Made by a program: the position numbers and the translations under genes. From positions 1 through 40,963 of the forward strand of contig CAOJEC010000007.1 of NCBI GenBank assembly GCA_948433885.1: DNA of 40,963 nt, in the 5' to 3' direction. A model generated the notes under the pieces. The model did no database searches. It was not told where the DNA came from and was given only the letters and a program-made list of their open reading frames with translations. Positions 7,000 to 15,422 of this stretch are shown here, in pieces; the first letter of the stretch is position 1, and each line of letters opens with the position of its first letter. Source of the stretch: an uncultured bacterium (lineage in GTDB: Bacteria > Bacillota_I > Bacilli_A > RF39 > UBA660).

Positions 7000-8185
7000 G
7001 TATATCGAAAGATTCTCCTCTAAGTACATCTATTCCAGTGCCAATTGTCGCTGTATTCAATTTAGGTAAATCCAAGTCATCGTCGCTTTCGCTGACTATT
7101 CCATTAGGTTTTACTTCGAACATCTTAGTTAACTTGCTATCCAAGACGGGTATGTGCCGTATAATAGCTGTTCTACTGAAGTCTTCTACTTTGATATCAG
7201 GCAGCTCGGTTTCTTCGTAACCATAAATATCTTTCAAAGACTCTTCTTTTCTCTCCTCGACAACAGGTCGAACTTCTTCGATGATAGGCAATTCTACTAC
7301 CTTTTCTGCTGGTTGAATAATCGGTAGATCGATAGCTTTATTTTCCTCTTTTGGAGATTCAGCGGGCAAACTGAATTTGAAATTGCTCAAGAGTTTTTCT
7401 TCTAAATCAAAAATGTTAGTATCTTCATCATATAAAGAAGAATTGTCTTCCACCGGATTGACCGTCGATTCTATTATGTCCGGTACAGGCTCAGTAAGAC
7501 GATCTTCCATAGAGAAGACGATCGGTTCTTGCTCTATAGTACTAGTCGTATCGGCCGTATTTATAATAGATTCATTTGCTTCTTTAGGCTGTAAACTGAA
7601 TCCGACAGGATCGTTCGCTTCCTCGAAAGTTTCCATTGGTTGTATATCGAATCCGACATTTTCCATAGAAACACTAGAGTCGACCTCAGGTTTCATATCG
7701 AATCCTGTAGGTTTCGATTCATCTTGAAGTTGCACTACGTTCAATTCTCCAGTGACTTCTTTTATTTCCTCCAACGTTGGAGCTTCTATCTTGTAGTCTT
7801 CGAAAGATGGTACTGACTCAGTATGAGCCTTTGCCTCGATTTCAGGTATCGTGAATTCTTCGACATTTTCTGAAGGAACTTCCAAACTTACTGCGTTGTC
7901 AGTCACGACTGGTACTTCCACAGCTTCGGGAGTAGCTTCTATCTTGACTTCTTCATAAAGAGGTGCCATGGAATTGTTGTCATTTTCTTCCATAACTTTC
8001 AAATCGACCTGAGTCTTCAGCAATTCTTCTTCCTTATCTTTCATCGCTTCTTCTTTATCGGCTTTTTTACCTAATAACAAGACGATTATAAAGAGAATGA
8101 CCAATACTCCAATTGCCAAACAAAGCCCCAGCATAATCGGGTCATCCATTATAAATTGAAAGAAAGCACTGATTGTTTTGCTCAT
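6986..8185 (-). CDS. single-pass membrane protein with a long acidic, probably disordered tail
   Basis: I do not recognise this 399-residue protein. One transmembrane helix (about 17-39) is followed by a short basic-acidic coiled stretch (KADKEEAMKDKEEELLKT) and then about 330 residues very rich in Glu, Asp, Pro, Val and Ser, with few aromatic residues, so it is probably disordered. A short motif recurs three times: GFDMKP (161), GFDIQP (178) and GFSLQP (195). Such layouts occur in cytoplasmic-tail scaffolds of division or secretion machines, and the neighbourhood contains ftsQ, but that role is only a guess. It has its own promoter and terminator, so it is a single-gene unit. Confidence 0.7.
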   Translation of the reverse strand: MSKTISAFFQFIMDDPIMLGLCLAIGVLVILFIIVLLLGKKADKEEAMKDKEEELLKTQVDLKVMEENDNNSMAPLYEEVKIEATPEAVEVPVVTDNAVSLEVPSENVEEFTIPEIEAKAHTESVPSFEDYKIEAPTLEEIKEVTGELNVVQLQDESKPTGFDMKPEVDSSVSMENVGFDIQPMETFEEANDPVGFSLQPKEANESIINTADTTSTIEQEPIVFSMEDRLTEPVPDIIESTVNPVEDNSSLYDEDTNIFDLEEKLLSNFKFSLPAESPKEENKAIDLPIIQPAEKVVELPIIEEVRPVVEERKEESLKDIYGYEETELPDIKVEDFSRTAIIRHIPVLDSKLTKMFEVKPNGIVSESDDDLDLPKLNTATIGTGIDVLRGESFDIPKNS

Positions 8186-8224
8186 ATATTGACCACCTTT
8201 TTTTCTTCTCTTCTATCATAATAA

Positions 8225-8253
8225 ATTTTAACACACCTCTAAATTTAATGCAA
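8225..8253 (-). promoter_or_regulatory. promoter of the acidic membrane-anchored protein gene
   Basis: On the minus strand TTGCAT, a 17-base spacer and TAAAAT precede the gene by about 40 bases and follow the queH terminator. Confidence 0.5.
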
Positions 8254-8257
8254 GAAA

Positions 8258-8308
8258 AAACAGGTCCAAACACGAACAACCATTCGATCGAACGTTGGAC
8301 TTGTGCAT
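8258..8308 (-). terminator. terminator after queH
   Basis: On the minus strand AAGTCCAA and TTTGGACCT form the closing stem of a hairpin with a smaller TTCGATCGAA palindrome inside, followed by a run of T residues. Confidence 0.65.
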
Positions 8309-8335
8309 AAGTACTATCTTTTTCCCCAAAAAAGA

Positions 8336-8971
8336 CTACTTTTTTCTAGTTTTTTCTTTTTCCAATTCGCGAGCTTTCTTAGAATATACGCATCCACAGT
8401 AATCTTGTCTATACAAATCGTATTTCGAAGAAAGTTCTATACTTCTCTTGTAACCGTTTTGTTTTTTGAAATCGGCCACCAAGAACTTTACTTCATCGGT
8501 TTCAAAAGAAAGACCTATCTCATTGATCCAAGAAGATACCTTGTGAGGACTAACGGACAAAGTAGTACCGAAGTAATCGTATCCTAGCTCCTGTGCCTTC
8601 AAAAAAGTATAACGTATTCTATCTTCGTAACAAATGCGACATCTAGGACCTCTTTCTACATCGTTCTCGTGGCCTTCGACGATCGCCTTATAATGCTCGT
8701 TGTCGTAGTCTGCATCGATCATATTTAGAACATTGTCACTAGAAATAGCGTTCAAAAATTTTTTTTGCTCATTCTTTCTTTTCTCGTATTCTTCTATTGG
8801 CTCGATATTCGGATTGTAGTATAAAACTGTTATATCGAAGTACTCCTTGAGTCTCTCTATGACTGCACTTGAACAAGGAGCACAACAAGTATGAAGCATG
8901 AGTTTTGGAACTTTATCCAAAGAAGATATGATTTTTTGCATTTCCTTATCGTAATTCACATCATTCACCAT
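8336..8971 (-). CDS. queH: epoxyqueuosine reductase QueH
   Basis: The 211-residue protein is a QueH (former DUF208) enzyme, the non-cobalamin epoxyqueuosine reductase that completes queuosine in the tRNA wobble position. Seen: HTCCAPCSS with cysteines at 29, 30 and 33, the central RCRICYEDRIR with its CxxC pattern, TTLSVSPHK, and the C-terminal YCGC. These cysteines bind the iron-sulfur cluster and second metal site. I choose the ATG at 8971, whose ORF overlaps the end of the division gene by 11 bases; the longer reading begins inside that gene with an unrelated hydrophobic stretch. A VUT-type transporter at 16.8 kb might bring in a queuosine precursor. Confidence 0.92.
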   Translation of the reverse strand: MVNDVNYDKEMQKIISSLDKVPKLMLHTCCAPCSSAVIERLKEYFDITVLYYNPNIEPIEEYEKRKNEQKKFLNAISSDNVLNMIDADYDNEHYKAIVEGHENDVERGPRCRICYEDRIRYTFLKAQELGYDYFGTTLSVSPHKVSSWINEIGLSFETDEVKFLVADFKKQNGYKRSIELSSKYDLYRQDYCGCVYSKKARELEKEKTRKK

Positions 8972-9683
8972 ATTCCGTAAATATATAATTATCGTAATCG
9001 CAATCGAAATTGTAAACACCCAATTTATCTATACTGGCATATATCTTTTTGTAACGATTCAATATGGACATGTTTCTATTGTTGATTATGACCGTATTCC
9101 CGTCGTTCATATCCATGATGAAACGCTCTTTATCTATGTAAGTTCCATTTGCAGATGTTGTCGGACTATATTCGATCTCGCCGATAGAACGTATTATATC
9201 ACCATCTATGCCAGCAAGTCTATCGACAAATTCTGAAAATACATCTTCGGGCACAAAGTTGATCAAAGTAGGTAGACCGTACAAATTCGTTCCGTCGACA
9301 AAAGATTTATCACTCAAGACGATCGACGACTCACTCGAATAGAAGAAAAGCGGTATATTTTCTTCGACGACTATCTCGATTTGGAATCCGAGTCCCCTCT
9401 TGATTTTACAATTTTTTATCAAAGGATCACTCACGACATCTTCACACACTTTTTTAGATTTAAACCCGAAGTATTTGACACTTTCGTTGAATCCTGCATT
9501 TTTTATTATTTGAGCATCTTTCACATACTCATTTCCACTGACTTTGACAGTCTTGATCTCGACTTGCATCGCAGCTTGAAAGAGAAAGAAAAAACCCGCA
9601 CAAATAGACGCCAAAAAGAAGACACCTTGCCATCTGAGTCTTCTTTTCACGACCTTTTTAGTTTTTGTGCGTTTATTATCCAC
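8961..9683 (-). CDS. ftsQ: cell division protein FtsQ/DivIB
   Basis: A 240-residue bitopic protein: a basic cytoplasmic N-terminus (KRTKTKKVVKRRLRW), one transmembrane helix at about 20-40, then a POTRA-like domain beginning VEIKTVKVSGNEYVKDAQII, followed by a beta domain. This is the FtsQ/DivIB layout, the scaffold of the FtsQLB complex that links the Z ring to septal wall synthesis. Its position directly after murG, with start and stop overlapping by one base, supports the call, since murG and ftsQ/divIB are neighbours in dcw clusters. ftsZ, ftsA and the other mur genes are not here, so the cluster is dispersed. Confidence 0.87.
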   Translation of the reverse strand: MDNKRTKTKKVVKRRLRWQGVFFLASICAGFFFLFQAAMQVEIKTVKVSGNEYVKDAQIIKNAGFNESVKYFGFKSKKVCEDVVSDPLIKNCKIKRGLGFQIEIVVEENIPLFFYSSESSIVLSDKSFVDGTNLYGLPTLINFVPEDVFSEFVDRLAGIDGDIIRSIGEIEYSPTTSANGTYIDKERFIMDMNDGNTVIINNRNMSILNRYKKIYASIDKLGVYNFDCDYDNYIFTEYGE

Positions 9684-10756
9684 TAATCTATCATCCCTTT
9701 AATCGTTTCGTAGATGACCGTACTGCTGTCATTCTTTTGCATCTTAGAGAGATTCAATCTCATATTGATTTGTTTTTCTAAATTGTTCAATATATCATCG
9801 ATTTGATGTTTCAAAATGTTCGTCGTAAGAGCCGATTCTTCGATCATCACACTAGCCTTGTTATTCGCGACAGCCAAGGCATTGAAAAATTGATGATTAT
9901 TGGCTACGTACGGACTAGGAATCAAAATCGCTAATCTTTTAAGAGCAATTATCTCACTTATCGAACTAGCACCCGCTCTACTGATTATCAAATCGGCATC
10001 TTTCATCAGACCCGACAAATTTTCTATATAAGGCTCTACGAACACATTATGAGAAAATTTATTTTTCTTGAATTCCTCATAAGAATTTTTCCCTGTGACA
10101 TAGAGTACCTCGTAATCCTCGTCATCGATAGAATTCAAGAATTCTAACATCTTGTCGTTCACAGAAGTACTGCCTAAACTTCCTTGAACCATCAAGACGA
10201 ATTTTTTGTTTTCATGAAGTCCATACTTCGTCTTAGAAATCTTCGGTATGGCAAGTGCCCTTTCACTGCAAGGATTGCCTGTAAAGACCGTCTTCTTCTC
10301 GTCGAAGTAATGTATCGAATCTTCGAAACTTACACCTATTTTGTCGACCATTTTCGAAAGCATTCTGTTAGACTTTCCAGGAATCGAATTTTGCTCGTGA
10401 ATGAACGTCTTGATTCCCAAAGACTTCGCCGCCATGATGACGGGAAAAGTTACATATCCCCCCGCGCCGATCACGACATCCGGCGAAAATTCTTTCATGA
10501 GTTTTTTCATCTGACGTTCGCATTTCATGACCAAAAACAACACTTTCAAATCGTGCAAAATGTTTTTGGATAGGCCATACATCTCTATGCCGACATATTT
10601 TATTCCCAACTTCGGCACTATATCTTTTTCCATTCGAGTAGTCGTACCGACATAGATGAACTCACTTTTAGGTTCCATTTCTTTTATTTTGTCGATTATG
10701 GACAAGGCAGGATAAATATGTCCACCTGTCCCACCGGCCGTTATAATTACTTTCAT
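9683..10756 (-). CDS. murG: UDP-GlcNAc:lipid I N-acetylglucosamine transferase MurG
   Basis: This 357-residue enzyme makes lipid II from lipid I on the inner face of the membrane. Seen: the N-terminal TAGGTGGHIYPAL loop, IGAGGYVTFPV, FIHEQNSIPG, the VQGSLGS loop that starts the C-terminal Rossmann domain, and the UDP-GlcNAc site RAGASSISEI followed by PYVANNHQ. All key residues are present and length is normal. The start at 10756 is preceded at eight bases by GGGGAGA; an upstream in-frame start at 10774 lies inside that site. The gene is followed without a gap by ftsQ. Confidence 0.96.
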   Translation of the reverse strand: MKVIITAGGTGGHIYPALSIIDKIKEMEPKSEFIYVGTTTRMEKDIVPKLGIKYVGIEMYGLSKNILHDLKVLFLVMKCERQMKKLMKEFSPDVVIGAGGYVTFPVIMAAKSLGIKTFIHEQNSIPGKSNRMLSKMVDKIGVSFEDSIHYFDEKKTVFTGNPCSERALAIPKISKTKYGLHENKKFVLMVQGSLGSTSVNDKMLEFLNSIDDEDYEVLYVTGKNSYEEFKKNKFSHNVFVEPYIENLSGLMKDADLIISRAGASSISEIIALKRLAILIPSPYVANNHQFFNALAVANNKASVMIEESALTTNILKHQIDDILNNLEKQINMRLNLSKMQKNDSSTVIYETIKGMID

Positions 10757-10816
10757 AAAAATTTCTCCCCACACTAATTATATAATAAAATGTAGTAAAT
10801 TAGGAGAAAAGTATGA

Positions 10817-12046
10817 TCACTTTACAATGGAAAATGCTCTCAAAGCCAACTCTTCTCGATCAATTTCGTCATTTTGATACATATAACATAGTATGTCGCC
10901 TTCCCTGATATGGTCGCCGATGTGCTTGTTTATGACGACACCTACTCCATAATCGATCGCGTCGCCCTTCTTCATGCGACCTCCACCCAATTCCAAAGCC
11001 AGCTCTCCTATATCGGATGCGCTTATGTCTTTAAGAATTCCGTCGGTCTTAGATTTGACTGGCACCATTTTTTTAGCCAATTCGATCTTGTCGATGTTTC
11101 CACCTTGTACACGCACAAAATCCATAAATTTTTTGTATGCACTTCCGTCGTCCAATACTCTCTTTACTTCCTTTGTCGCCCTATCCAAATTTATGTTTTC
11201 GACTCTGCTGTAAAGGACACTTCCGAGTTCGACGACCAAATCTCTTAAGACTCCCGTCTTGCCTTTTAAAACATCCATCGCTTCTAACACTTCCAAAGCG
11301 TTCCCGACATTGTCCCCAAGAGGTCTACTCATGTTGGTAAGAATTGGAATGACCAATTTATTGTAGGCTTTACCTATATCGATCATCGTGTTCGCTAGTT
11401 CGACCGCTTCGCTCTTCGTCTTGATGAGTGCTCCACTTCCGACTTTTAAGTCGATGAGTATGTAATCTGCACCGACGACCAACTTCTTACTCATGATCGA
11501 TGAAGCGATCAAAGGAATCGAAGAAACTGTTCCGGTCACACTGCGAAGATTGTATATTTTTTTATCCAGTGGAGTGAACTCTTCAGTTTGTTCACATTCG
11601 GTAAATCCGACTTTGTTCAAGCATTCGATAAACTCATCTTTAGAAAGGTGAACTTTAAAACCTGGAATACTTTCCAACTTATCGATCGTCCCACCTGTGA
11701 TGCCGAGTCCTCGTCCGGAAAGTTTACCCATTTTGAGTCCCAAGGATGCCATCACCGGTCCCAATATTAGACTAGTCTTGTCACCTATTCCTCCTGTCGA
11801 GTGCTTGTCGACCATGACACCTTTGACCTTGTTCGTATCCATAGTAGATCCACTTGCGATGATCAAATCAGTCAAATTGAGAGTTTCTTCGAAAGTCATG
11901 CCGTTTATGGTGATCGCCATGAGCAAACTCGACATTTGATAATCCTCGACTGTCCCATCGTTGTATCCCATAAAAACTTCTTTGAGTTCACTTTTGGAAA
12001 GTTCCAAACCAACTCTCTTTTTTTCGATAATTTCTAATACACCCAT
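10817..12046 (-). CDS. pdp: pyrimidine-nucleoside phosphorylase
   Basis: The 409-residue protein is a family-3 nucleoside phosphorylase, of the thymidine/pyrimidine type. The signature KHSTGGIGDKTSLILGP provides the phosphate site, followed by MGKLSGRGLGITGGTIDKLE and later LKVGSGAL. It splits uridine and thymidine with phosphate to sugar 1-phosphate and base. It is slightly shorter than the usual 433 residues. The typical upstream neighbours of the salvage operon (deoC, cdd) are absent; instead it follows a membrane-protein gene by four bases and is 60 bases from murG. Choice between Pdp and DeoA is based on taxonomy and is not certain. Confidence 0.9.
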   Translation of the reverse strand: MGVLEIIEKKRVGLELSKSELKEVFMGYNDGTVEDYQMSSLLMAITINGMTFEETLNLTDLIIASGSTMDTNKVKGVMVDKHSTGGIGDKTSLILGPVMASLGLKMGKLSGRGLGITGGTIDKLESIPGFKVHLSKDEFIECLNKVGFTECEQTEEFTPLDKKIYNLRSVTGTVSSIPLIASSIMSKKLVVGADYILIDLKVGSGALIKTKSEAVELANTMIDIGKAYNKLVIPILTNMSRPLGDNVGNALEVLEAMDVLKGKTGVLRDLVVELGSVLYSRVENINLDRATKEVKRVLDDGSAYKKFMDFVRVQGGNIDKIELAKKMVPVKSKTDGILKDISASDIGELALELGGGRMKKGDAIDYGVGVVINKHIGDHIREGDILCYMYQNDEIDREELALRAFSIVK

Positions 12047-12050
12047 AATC

Positions 12051-12587
12051 CTACTCCTTCAAAAATTTCGTATCTTCGGATAAATAATCTAAAAAATCAC
12101 AAAGAAATTCCAAAAACCCATAACTTATATACAAGAGTGCCAACATGTATCCTATCATACTTATGCGGAAAAAAATGTTGATCGCGACCAATAGGCCTAT
12201 CATGACGACTACACTCGTCGAAGAAAGTTTTATAGTAAACAAATTAACTTTCTTGACATAGATTTTTTCTAATGAAATGATCTTTATAATCGCGACCATA
12301 AAAGTCCACAAAACCAAAGTCAACGATAAGACTATATTGATGTCGTAATCTCTCAAAAAGAAACCACTAAAAGCACAAACTCCCGCGGCAAAGAAAAGAC
12401 ATAATGACTCCGTAGACTTTTTACTTACAAAATATTCGATAAGTTCCAATCCGGCATAAATGCTCATCAAAGTATAGAAAACTACCGAAGCATTCAAAGA
12501 CGAAACATGTGGAAACACGTAGATTATGAAACCCAATGCGATCAAAACGATGTCAATGATCAACTGAACGAGATAATGTTTCTTCAC
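12051..12587 (-). CDS. multi-pass membrane protein, possibly HdeD/DUF308-like
   Basis: A 178-residue protein with about six hydrophobic helices in three pairs and short polar loops. The repeated two-helix layout, with segments such as FYTLMSIYAGLELIEYFVSKK and YMLALLYISYGFLEFLCD, recalls the HdeD/DUF308 family, but no diagnostic motif was found. It precedes the phosphorylase gene with a four-base gap, so they are probably co-transcribed. The function is unknown; transport of a nucleoside is not suggested by its small size. Confidence 0.6.
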   Translation of the reverse strand: MKKHYLVQLIIDIVLIALGFIIYVFPHVSSLNASVVFYTLMSIYAGLELIEYFVSKKSTESLCLFFAAGVCAFSGFFLRDYDINIVLSLTLVLWTFMVAIIKIISLEKIYVKKVNLFTIKLSSTSVVVMIGLLVAINIFFRISMIGYMLALLYISYGFLEFLCDFLDYLSEDTKFLKE

Positions 12588-12670
12588 TATGCCACCCCTA
12601 TTCTCTACTAAAATGATATAATTTTTTTAAATCGTTGTCAAATAAATCGGGATATTTCGGCATACTTTTC

Positions 12671-12698
12671 TTGTTTTTTACATAATGTGTGTTAAAAT
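12671..12698 (+). promoter_or_regulatory. possible promoter of the stomatin-like gene
   Basis: TTGTTT, a 16-base spacer and TAAAAT stand about 23 bases before the chosen ATG. The -35 box is weak, so the call is tentative. Confidence 0.4.
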
Positions 12699-12720
12699 AA
12701 TGAATGAAAGGAGTTATATT

Positions 12721-13506
12721 ATGGGTTATGCAATGATCATATTGATCGTCATCATTTTGGGAATCATCTTATGTTCTATCAAACAGGTCGAAGAATACGA
12801 AAGAGGAATACTCTTCACATTCGGTAAATTTTCTAGAATTTTGAATCCAGGATGGAACATAGTCTTACCGATTGTTCAAAGTTTTAAAAAAGTCGATGTT
12901 CGTACAATTGCAGTAGATGTACCTGAGCAAGACGCTATTACTAAAGATAACGTTTCGATCAGAATAAACGCTGTCATTTATTACAATATCTTCGATGCTT
13001 CTAAAGCAGTCTTGGCAGTTCAAAATTACTACTATGCAGTTGGCCAACTTGCTCAAACGACTATGCGAAATGTTGTCGGAGAAGTCACTTTGGACGAATT
13101 ATTGGCATCGCGTGAAAAGATAAGCGAAAAGATCTGCAAAATAATCGATGAAGCGACTGATCCTTGGGGAATCAAAGTAGAAAATGTCGAATTAAAAGAC
13201 ATCAGACTACCTGAAGAAATGCAAAGAGTGATCGCCAAAGTGGCCGAAGCTGAACGTGAGAAAGAAGCAGTTATCACAAAATCTATCGGTGAAATCGAAG
13301 CAAGTAGAAACTTGGCCGAAGCCGCTTCTACGATGGCTAGAACACCTGGAGCATTACATCTTAGAACTCTAGCAACTATAAACGATATTTCATCAGATCA
13401 ATCCAACACGATCATATTCGCTGTACCGATCGAAGTCCTTCAAGCCTTCGGAACAGGAAACATCAGCGGACAAGATATCGTAAATAAAATTACAAACAAA
13501 AAATAA
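12721..13506 (+). CDS. slipin/stomatin-like SPFH domain membrane protein
   Basis: The 261-residue protein begins with a single membrane segment (residues 2-20) followed by KQVEEYERGILFTFGKF and the SPFH/band-7 core: LNPGWNIVLPIVQSFKKVDVRT, VPEQDAITKDNVSIRINAVIYY, and a helical AEAEREKEAVI region near the end. Slipins form oligomers on the membrane and often act with an NfeD-like partner in membrane organisation or protein quality control; no NfeD gene is adjacent. The ATG at 12721 has AAAGGAG at the right distance, while the longer reading from 12685 does not. It is one of the few plus-strand genes and is a single-gene unit. Confidence 0.9.
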   Translation: MGYAMIILIVIILGIILCSIKQVEEYERGILFTFGKFSRILNPGWNIVLPIVQSFKKVDVRTIAVDVPEQDAITKDNVSIRINAVIYYNIFDASKAVLAVQNYYYAVGQLAQTTMRNVVGEVTLDELLASREKISEKICKIIDEATDPWGIKVENVELKDIRLPEEMQRVIAKVAEAEREKEAVITKSIGEIEASRNLAEAASTMARTPGALHLRTLATINDISSDQSNTIIFAVPIEVLQAFGTGNISGQDIVNKITNKK

Positions 13507-13530
13507 ACGAGTCTCCTCGTTTTTTTTAGT
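13506..13530 (+). terminator. terminator after the stomatin-like gene
   Basis: AACGAG and CTCGTT pair around a four-base loop and run into eight T residues immediately after the stop. Confidence 0.75.
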
Positions 13531-13566
13531 GGAATTGTAATTTAACTGTGCCGATCTTTTACGACC

Positions 13567-13596
13567 TATTAAAAAAGAGATACTACATCTCTTTAA
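13567..13596 (-). terminator. terminator overlapping the end of pgsA
   Basis: On the minus strand AAAGAGAT and ATCTCTTT close on a five-base loop followed by T residues; the stop codon is inside the hairpin. It ends the gpsB-rnpB-rodZ-pgsA unit. Confidence 0.75.
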
Positions 13597-14191
13597 ATAG
13601 TGCATCTTTATAATTGTAATAATATTGAACTCCCGAAACAACAGAAAGTATAGTAGCAATTATTATGAGAGCATCGGCCACTTGAATATTCAAGAATTCG
13701 AATGGCATATTGTATAATAACTTTAAAGATACTCCGCTCATCATACAAATAGTTTTGATTTTGCCAGCCATACTTGCACCGACTGCTTTACCGCCACTTT
13801 TGCCAGCTGCCATTTTGATCGAATCGACGAATGTGTCGCGCGTAATGATTATTACAGGAATGGCCATAGATATGAAACTATCAGCTGCCAAAACGATCAA
13901 TATTCCATTTACCAAAATCTTATCTGCAATCGCATCCATAACTTTTCCAAAATCGGTTACTAGGTTATACTTTCTTGCAATGTGTCCATCTAAGAAATCG
14001 GTTAGACTAGCAATTATGAATATGACTGCACAAATGATGTATTTTAAACTGACTTCTAATCTTCCCAATACTAGAAAAGTCGGCCATTCGATACCCACTT
14101 GATAAAATGGAAATATCATCATTATCAAGCACAATATAGATAGTATGATTCTCGTCACTGTAATTTTATTAGGTAAATTCATTTTCTTCAT
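13583..14191 (-). CDS. pgsA: CDP-diacylglycerol-glycerol-3-phosphate 3-phosphatidyltransferase
   Basis: The 202-residue membrane protein carries the CDP-alcohol phosphatidyltransferase signature as DFLDGHIARKYN...DFGKVMDAIADK, with all aspartates of the D..DG..AR........G...D...D motif. It begins NLPNKITVTRI, typical of PgsA, and makes phosphatidylglycerol phosphate, the committed step to phosphatidylglycerol. The ATG at 14191 is chosen because GAGGTG lies eight bases upstream; a GTG at 14200 would lie inside that site. It follows the rodZ-like gene by ten bases. The rodZ-pgsA pairing is common in Bacilli. Confidence 0.93.
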   Translation of the reverse strand: MKKMNLPNKITVTRIILSILCLIMMIFPFYQVGIEWPTFLVLGRLEVSLKYIICAVIFIIASLTDFLDGHIARKYNLVTDFGKVMDAIADKILVNGILIVLAADSFISMAIPVIIITRDTFVDSIKMAAGKSGGKAVGASMAGKIKTICMMSGVSLKLLYNMPFEFLNIQVADALIIIATILSVVSGVQYYYNYKDALFKEM

Positions 14192-14201
14192 TTCTAACAC
14201 C

Positions 14202-14657
14202 TCACGATACCTGTTTTATTGCCCATATGACTGTGACCGCGGACAATATTATTATGACTATGGCGATGATGATGTATTTCATCGCTTGCGATTGCTCTTT
14301 GGGTCTCAAATACGGACTTACCACTCTGATATCTCCGGTCTTCTCTTCTTCGAGCATTTGTCTTTCTTTCTCTTCGATCTTTTTACCTAAATCGTCGAGT
14401 GGAATCTTCGATGTGTATTCGAACATATACTCGTTGAAGTCGTCGATTACACGAGTAGGATCTAAGCCCAAATACTTAGCATAAATCTGCAAATATTCTT
14501 TCAGTTTGAAGATGTCTTTGAAACTACCTATCGATCCCGCCTCGATTTGTTCTAAGGCTTCGATAGGAATATTCGTATCCGAACTGGCTTCATCCAAATT
14601 GAGCCCTGCCGAATTACGTGCTTGTTTGAAATCGCTTCCTATTTCATTCAAGAGCAT
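14202..14657 (-). CDS. RodZ-like helix-turn-helix protein with C-terminal membrane anchor
   Basis: The 151-residue product has an N-terminal HTH domain of the RodZ type (IGSDFKQARNSAGLNLDEAS..TNIP...LEQIEAGS, about 5-65), a polar linker with an acidic helix (LGKKIEEKERQMLEEEK), and a transmembrane helix in the last 26 residues. RodZ links MreB filaments to the membrane and helps to set cell shape. The extracytoplasmic beta domain of full-length RodZ is missing, so only the cytoplasmic part and the anchor remain, as in several Firmicutes. The ATG at 14657 has AAAGGAAG five bases before it. The start lies only about 20 bases beyond the 3' end of RNase P RNA. Confidence 0.8.
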   Translation of the reverse strand: MLLNEIGSDFKQARNSAGLNLDEASSDTNIPIEALEQIEAGSIGSFKDIFKLKEYLQIYAKYLGLDPTRVIDDFNEYMFEYTSKIPLDDLGKKIEEKERQMLEEEKTGDIRVVSPYLRPKEQSQAMKYIIIAIVIIILSAVTVIWAIKQVS

Positions 14658-14677
14658 TTCACTTCCTTTAATTTTTA

Positions 14678-15040
14678 AATAATACTTAGTAAGCCTTGTT
14701 CTGTACCCGAAGGTGACAAACATTTATCTTTGAGGGACGAACCCTCAATCCCGAACGAAATTCTCATTATCTCATCCGAAACTCCCCTACCAAAATTTGG
14801 GTTTCTCACTTGCGGGGTTTACCACGTTCCACTCTCACCGTTTCCAGTGAGCCTCGTCTCTTTGGCACTTTTATACCTAATAGAACCACGAAAGGTTCCC
14901 TCGGAGCCGTTATGCACAAGAAGTGCATACCTAGGGTTATTTGTTCCCCTAGCACAATCATTACCAACCATCACAGGTTGAGTGAGCAAGGACTTTCCTC
15001 AAGTAGCCTACACTACCAGCGTTTGTCTTTCCGTACTATT
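14678..15040 (-). ncRNA. rnpB: RNase P RNA
   Basis: The minus strand contains the RNase P RNA core: the GAGGAAAGTCC box near the 5' end and GGTACAGAACAAGGCTTACT near the 3' end, which are the two halves of the P4 region. The termini AATAGTAC (15033-15040) and GTATTATT (14678-14685) pair as helix P1, which sets the ends and gives about 363 bases. It is the catalytic subunit that cuts the 5' leader off pre-tRNA. It lies between gpsB and a rodZ-like gene; the gpsB-rnpB order is also found in Bacillus. Confidence 0.95.
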
Positions 15041-15368
15041 CATTTTTTCCATAGACTATCTTTTCCAAATTTGATAGTCTTCTAAGCAAGTCGACATTGT
15101 TCGAAGAAAACTTTGAAGAACTATTCTCATTTAAAGCTTGAAGATCCGCCTTCAATGTCCTGTTTTCTGCTTTCAATCTGCCGTTATCCTCCCTGAGTTC
15201 GCAATTATCTTTTTCTAATCGTTTGACAAGTCGAATGAATTCGTTGTAATCTTCGATTATAATATCCAAATACTCGTCTACTTCTTTGGGCCTATAGCCT
15301 TTGGCATCGAATTTAAACTCCTTTTCCAAAATGTCCTTTGGCGAAAGATTTATTTCTACTTCGTACAT
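15036..15368 (-). CDS. gpsB: cell division/elongation regulator GpsB (DivIVA family)
   Basis: The 110-residue protein has the DivIVA-type N-terminal membrane-binding domain (LSPKDILEKEFKFDAKGYRPKEVDEYLDIIIEDY), a coiled coil at about 45-75 (RLEKDNCELREDNGRLKAENRTL) and a short C-terminal helical segment (NVDLLRRLSNLEKIVYG). This is the GpsB layout; GpsB shuttles penicillin-binding proteins between side wall and septum. The start at 15368 has AAGGGTG upstream. The stop codon lies inside the first helix of RNase P RNA, so the two genes overlap by five bases. Confidence 0.92.
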   Translation of the reverse strand: MYEVEINLSPKDILEKEFKFDAKGYRPKEVDEYLDIIIEDYNEFIRLVKRLEKDNCELREDNGRLKAENRTLKADLQALNENSSSKFSSNNVDLLRRLSNLEKIVYGKNE

Positions 15369-15393
15369 ACAATTCACCCTTCTTACACGTTAC

Positions 15394-15422
15394 ATTTTAA
15401 CGGCTTTTTCTCCTTTTGTCAA
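15394..15422 (-). promoter_or_regulatory. promoter of the gpsB-rnpB-rodZ-pgsA unit
   Basis: On the minus strand TTGACA, a 17-base spacer and TAAAAT stand 26 bases before the gpsB start and overlap the end of the GH25 gene by four bases. The boxes are near consensus. Confidence 0.75.

Noticed and set aside
8961-9019. QueH starting at 9019 with a hydrophobic N-terminus
   Set aside because: That extension overlaps ftsQ by 59 bases, is unlike QueH, and a suitable ATG lies at 8971.
14730-15085. Open frames of 83 and 91 codons on the plus strand
   Set aside because: They lie across RNase P RNA and reflect its lack of stop codons by chance.
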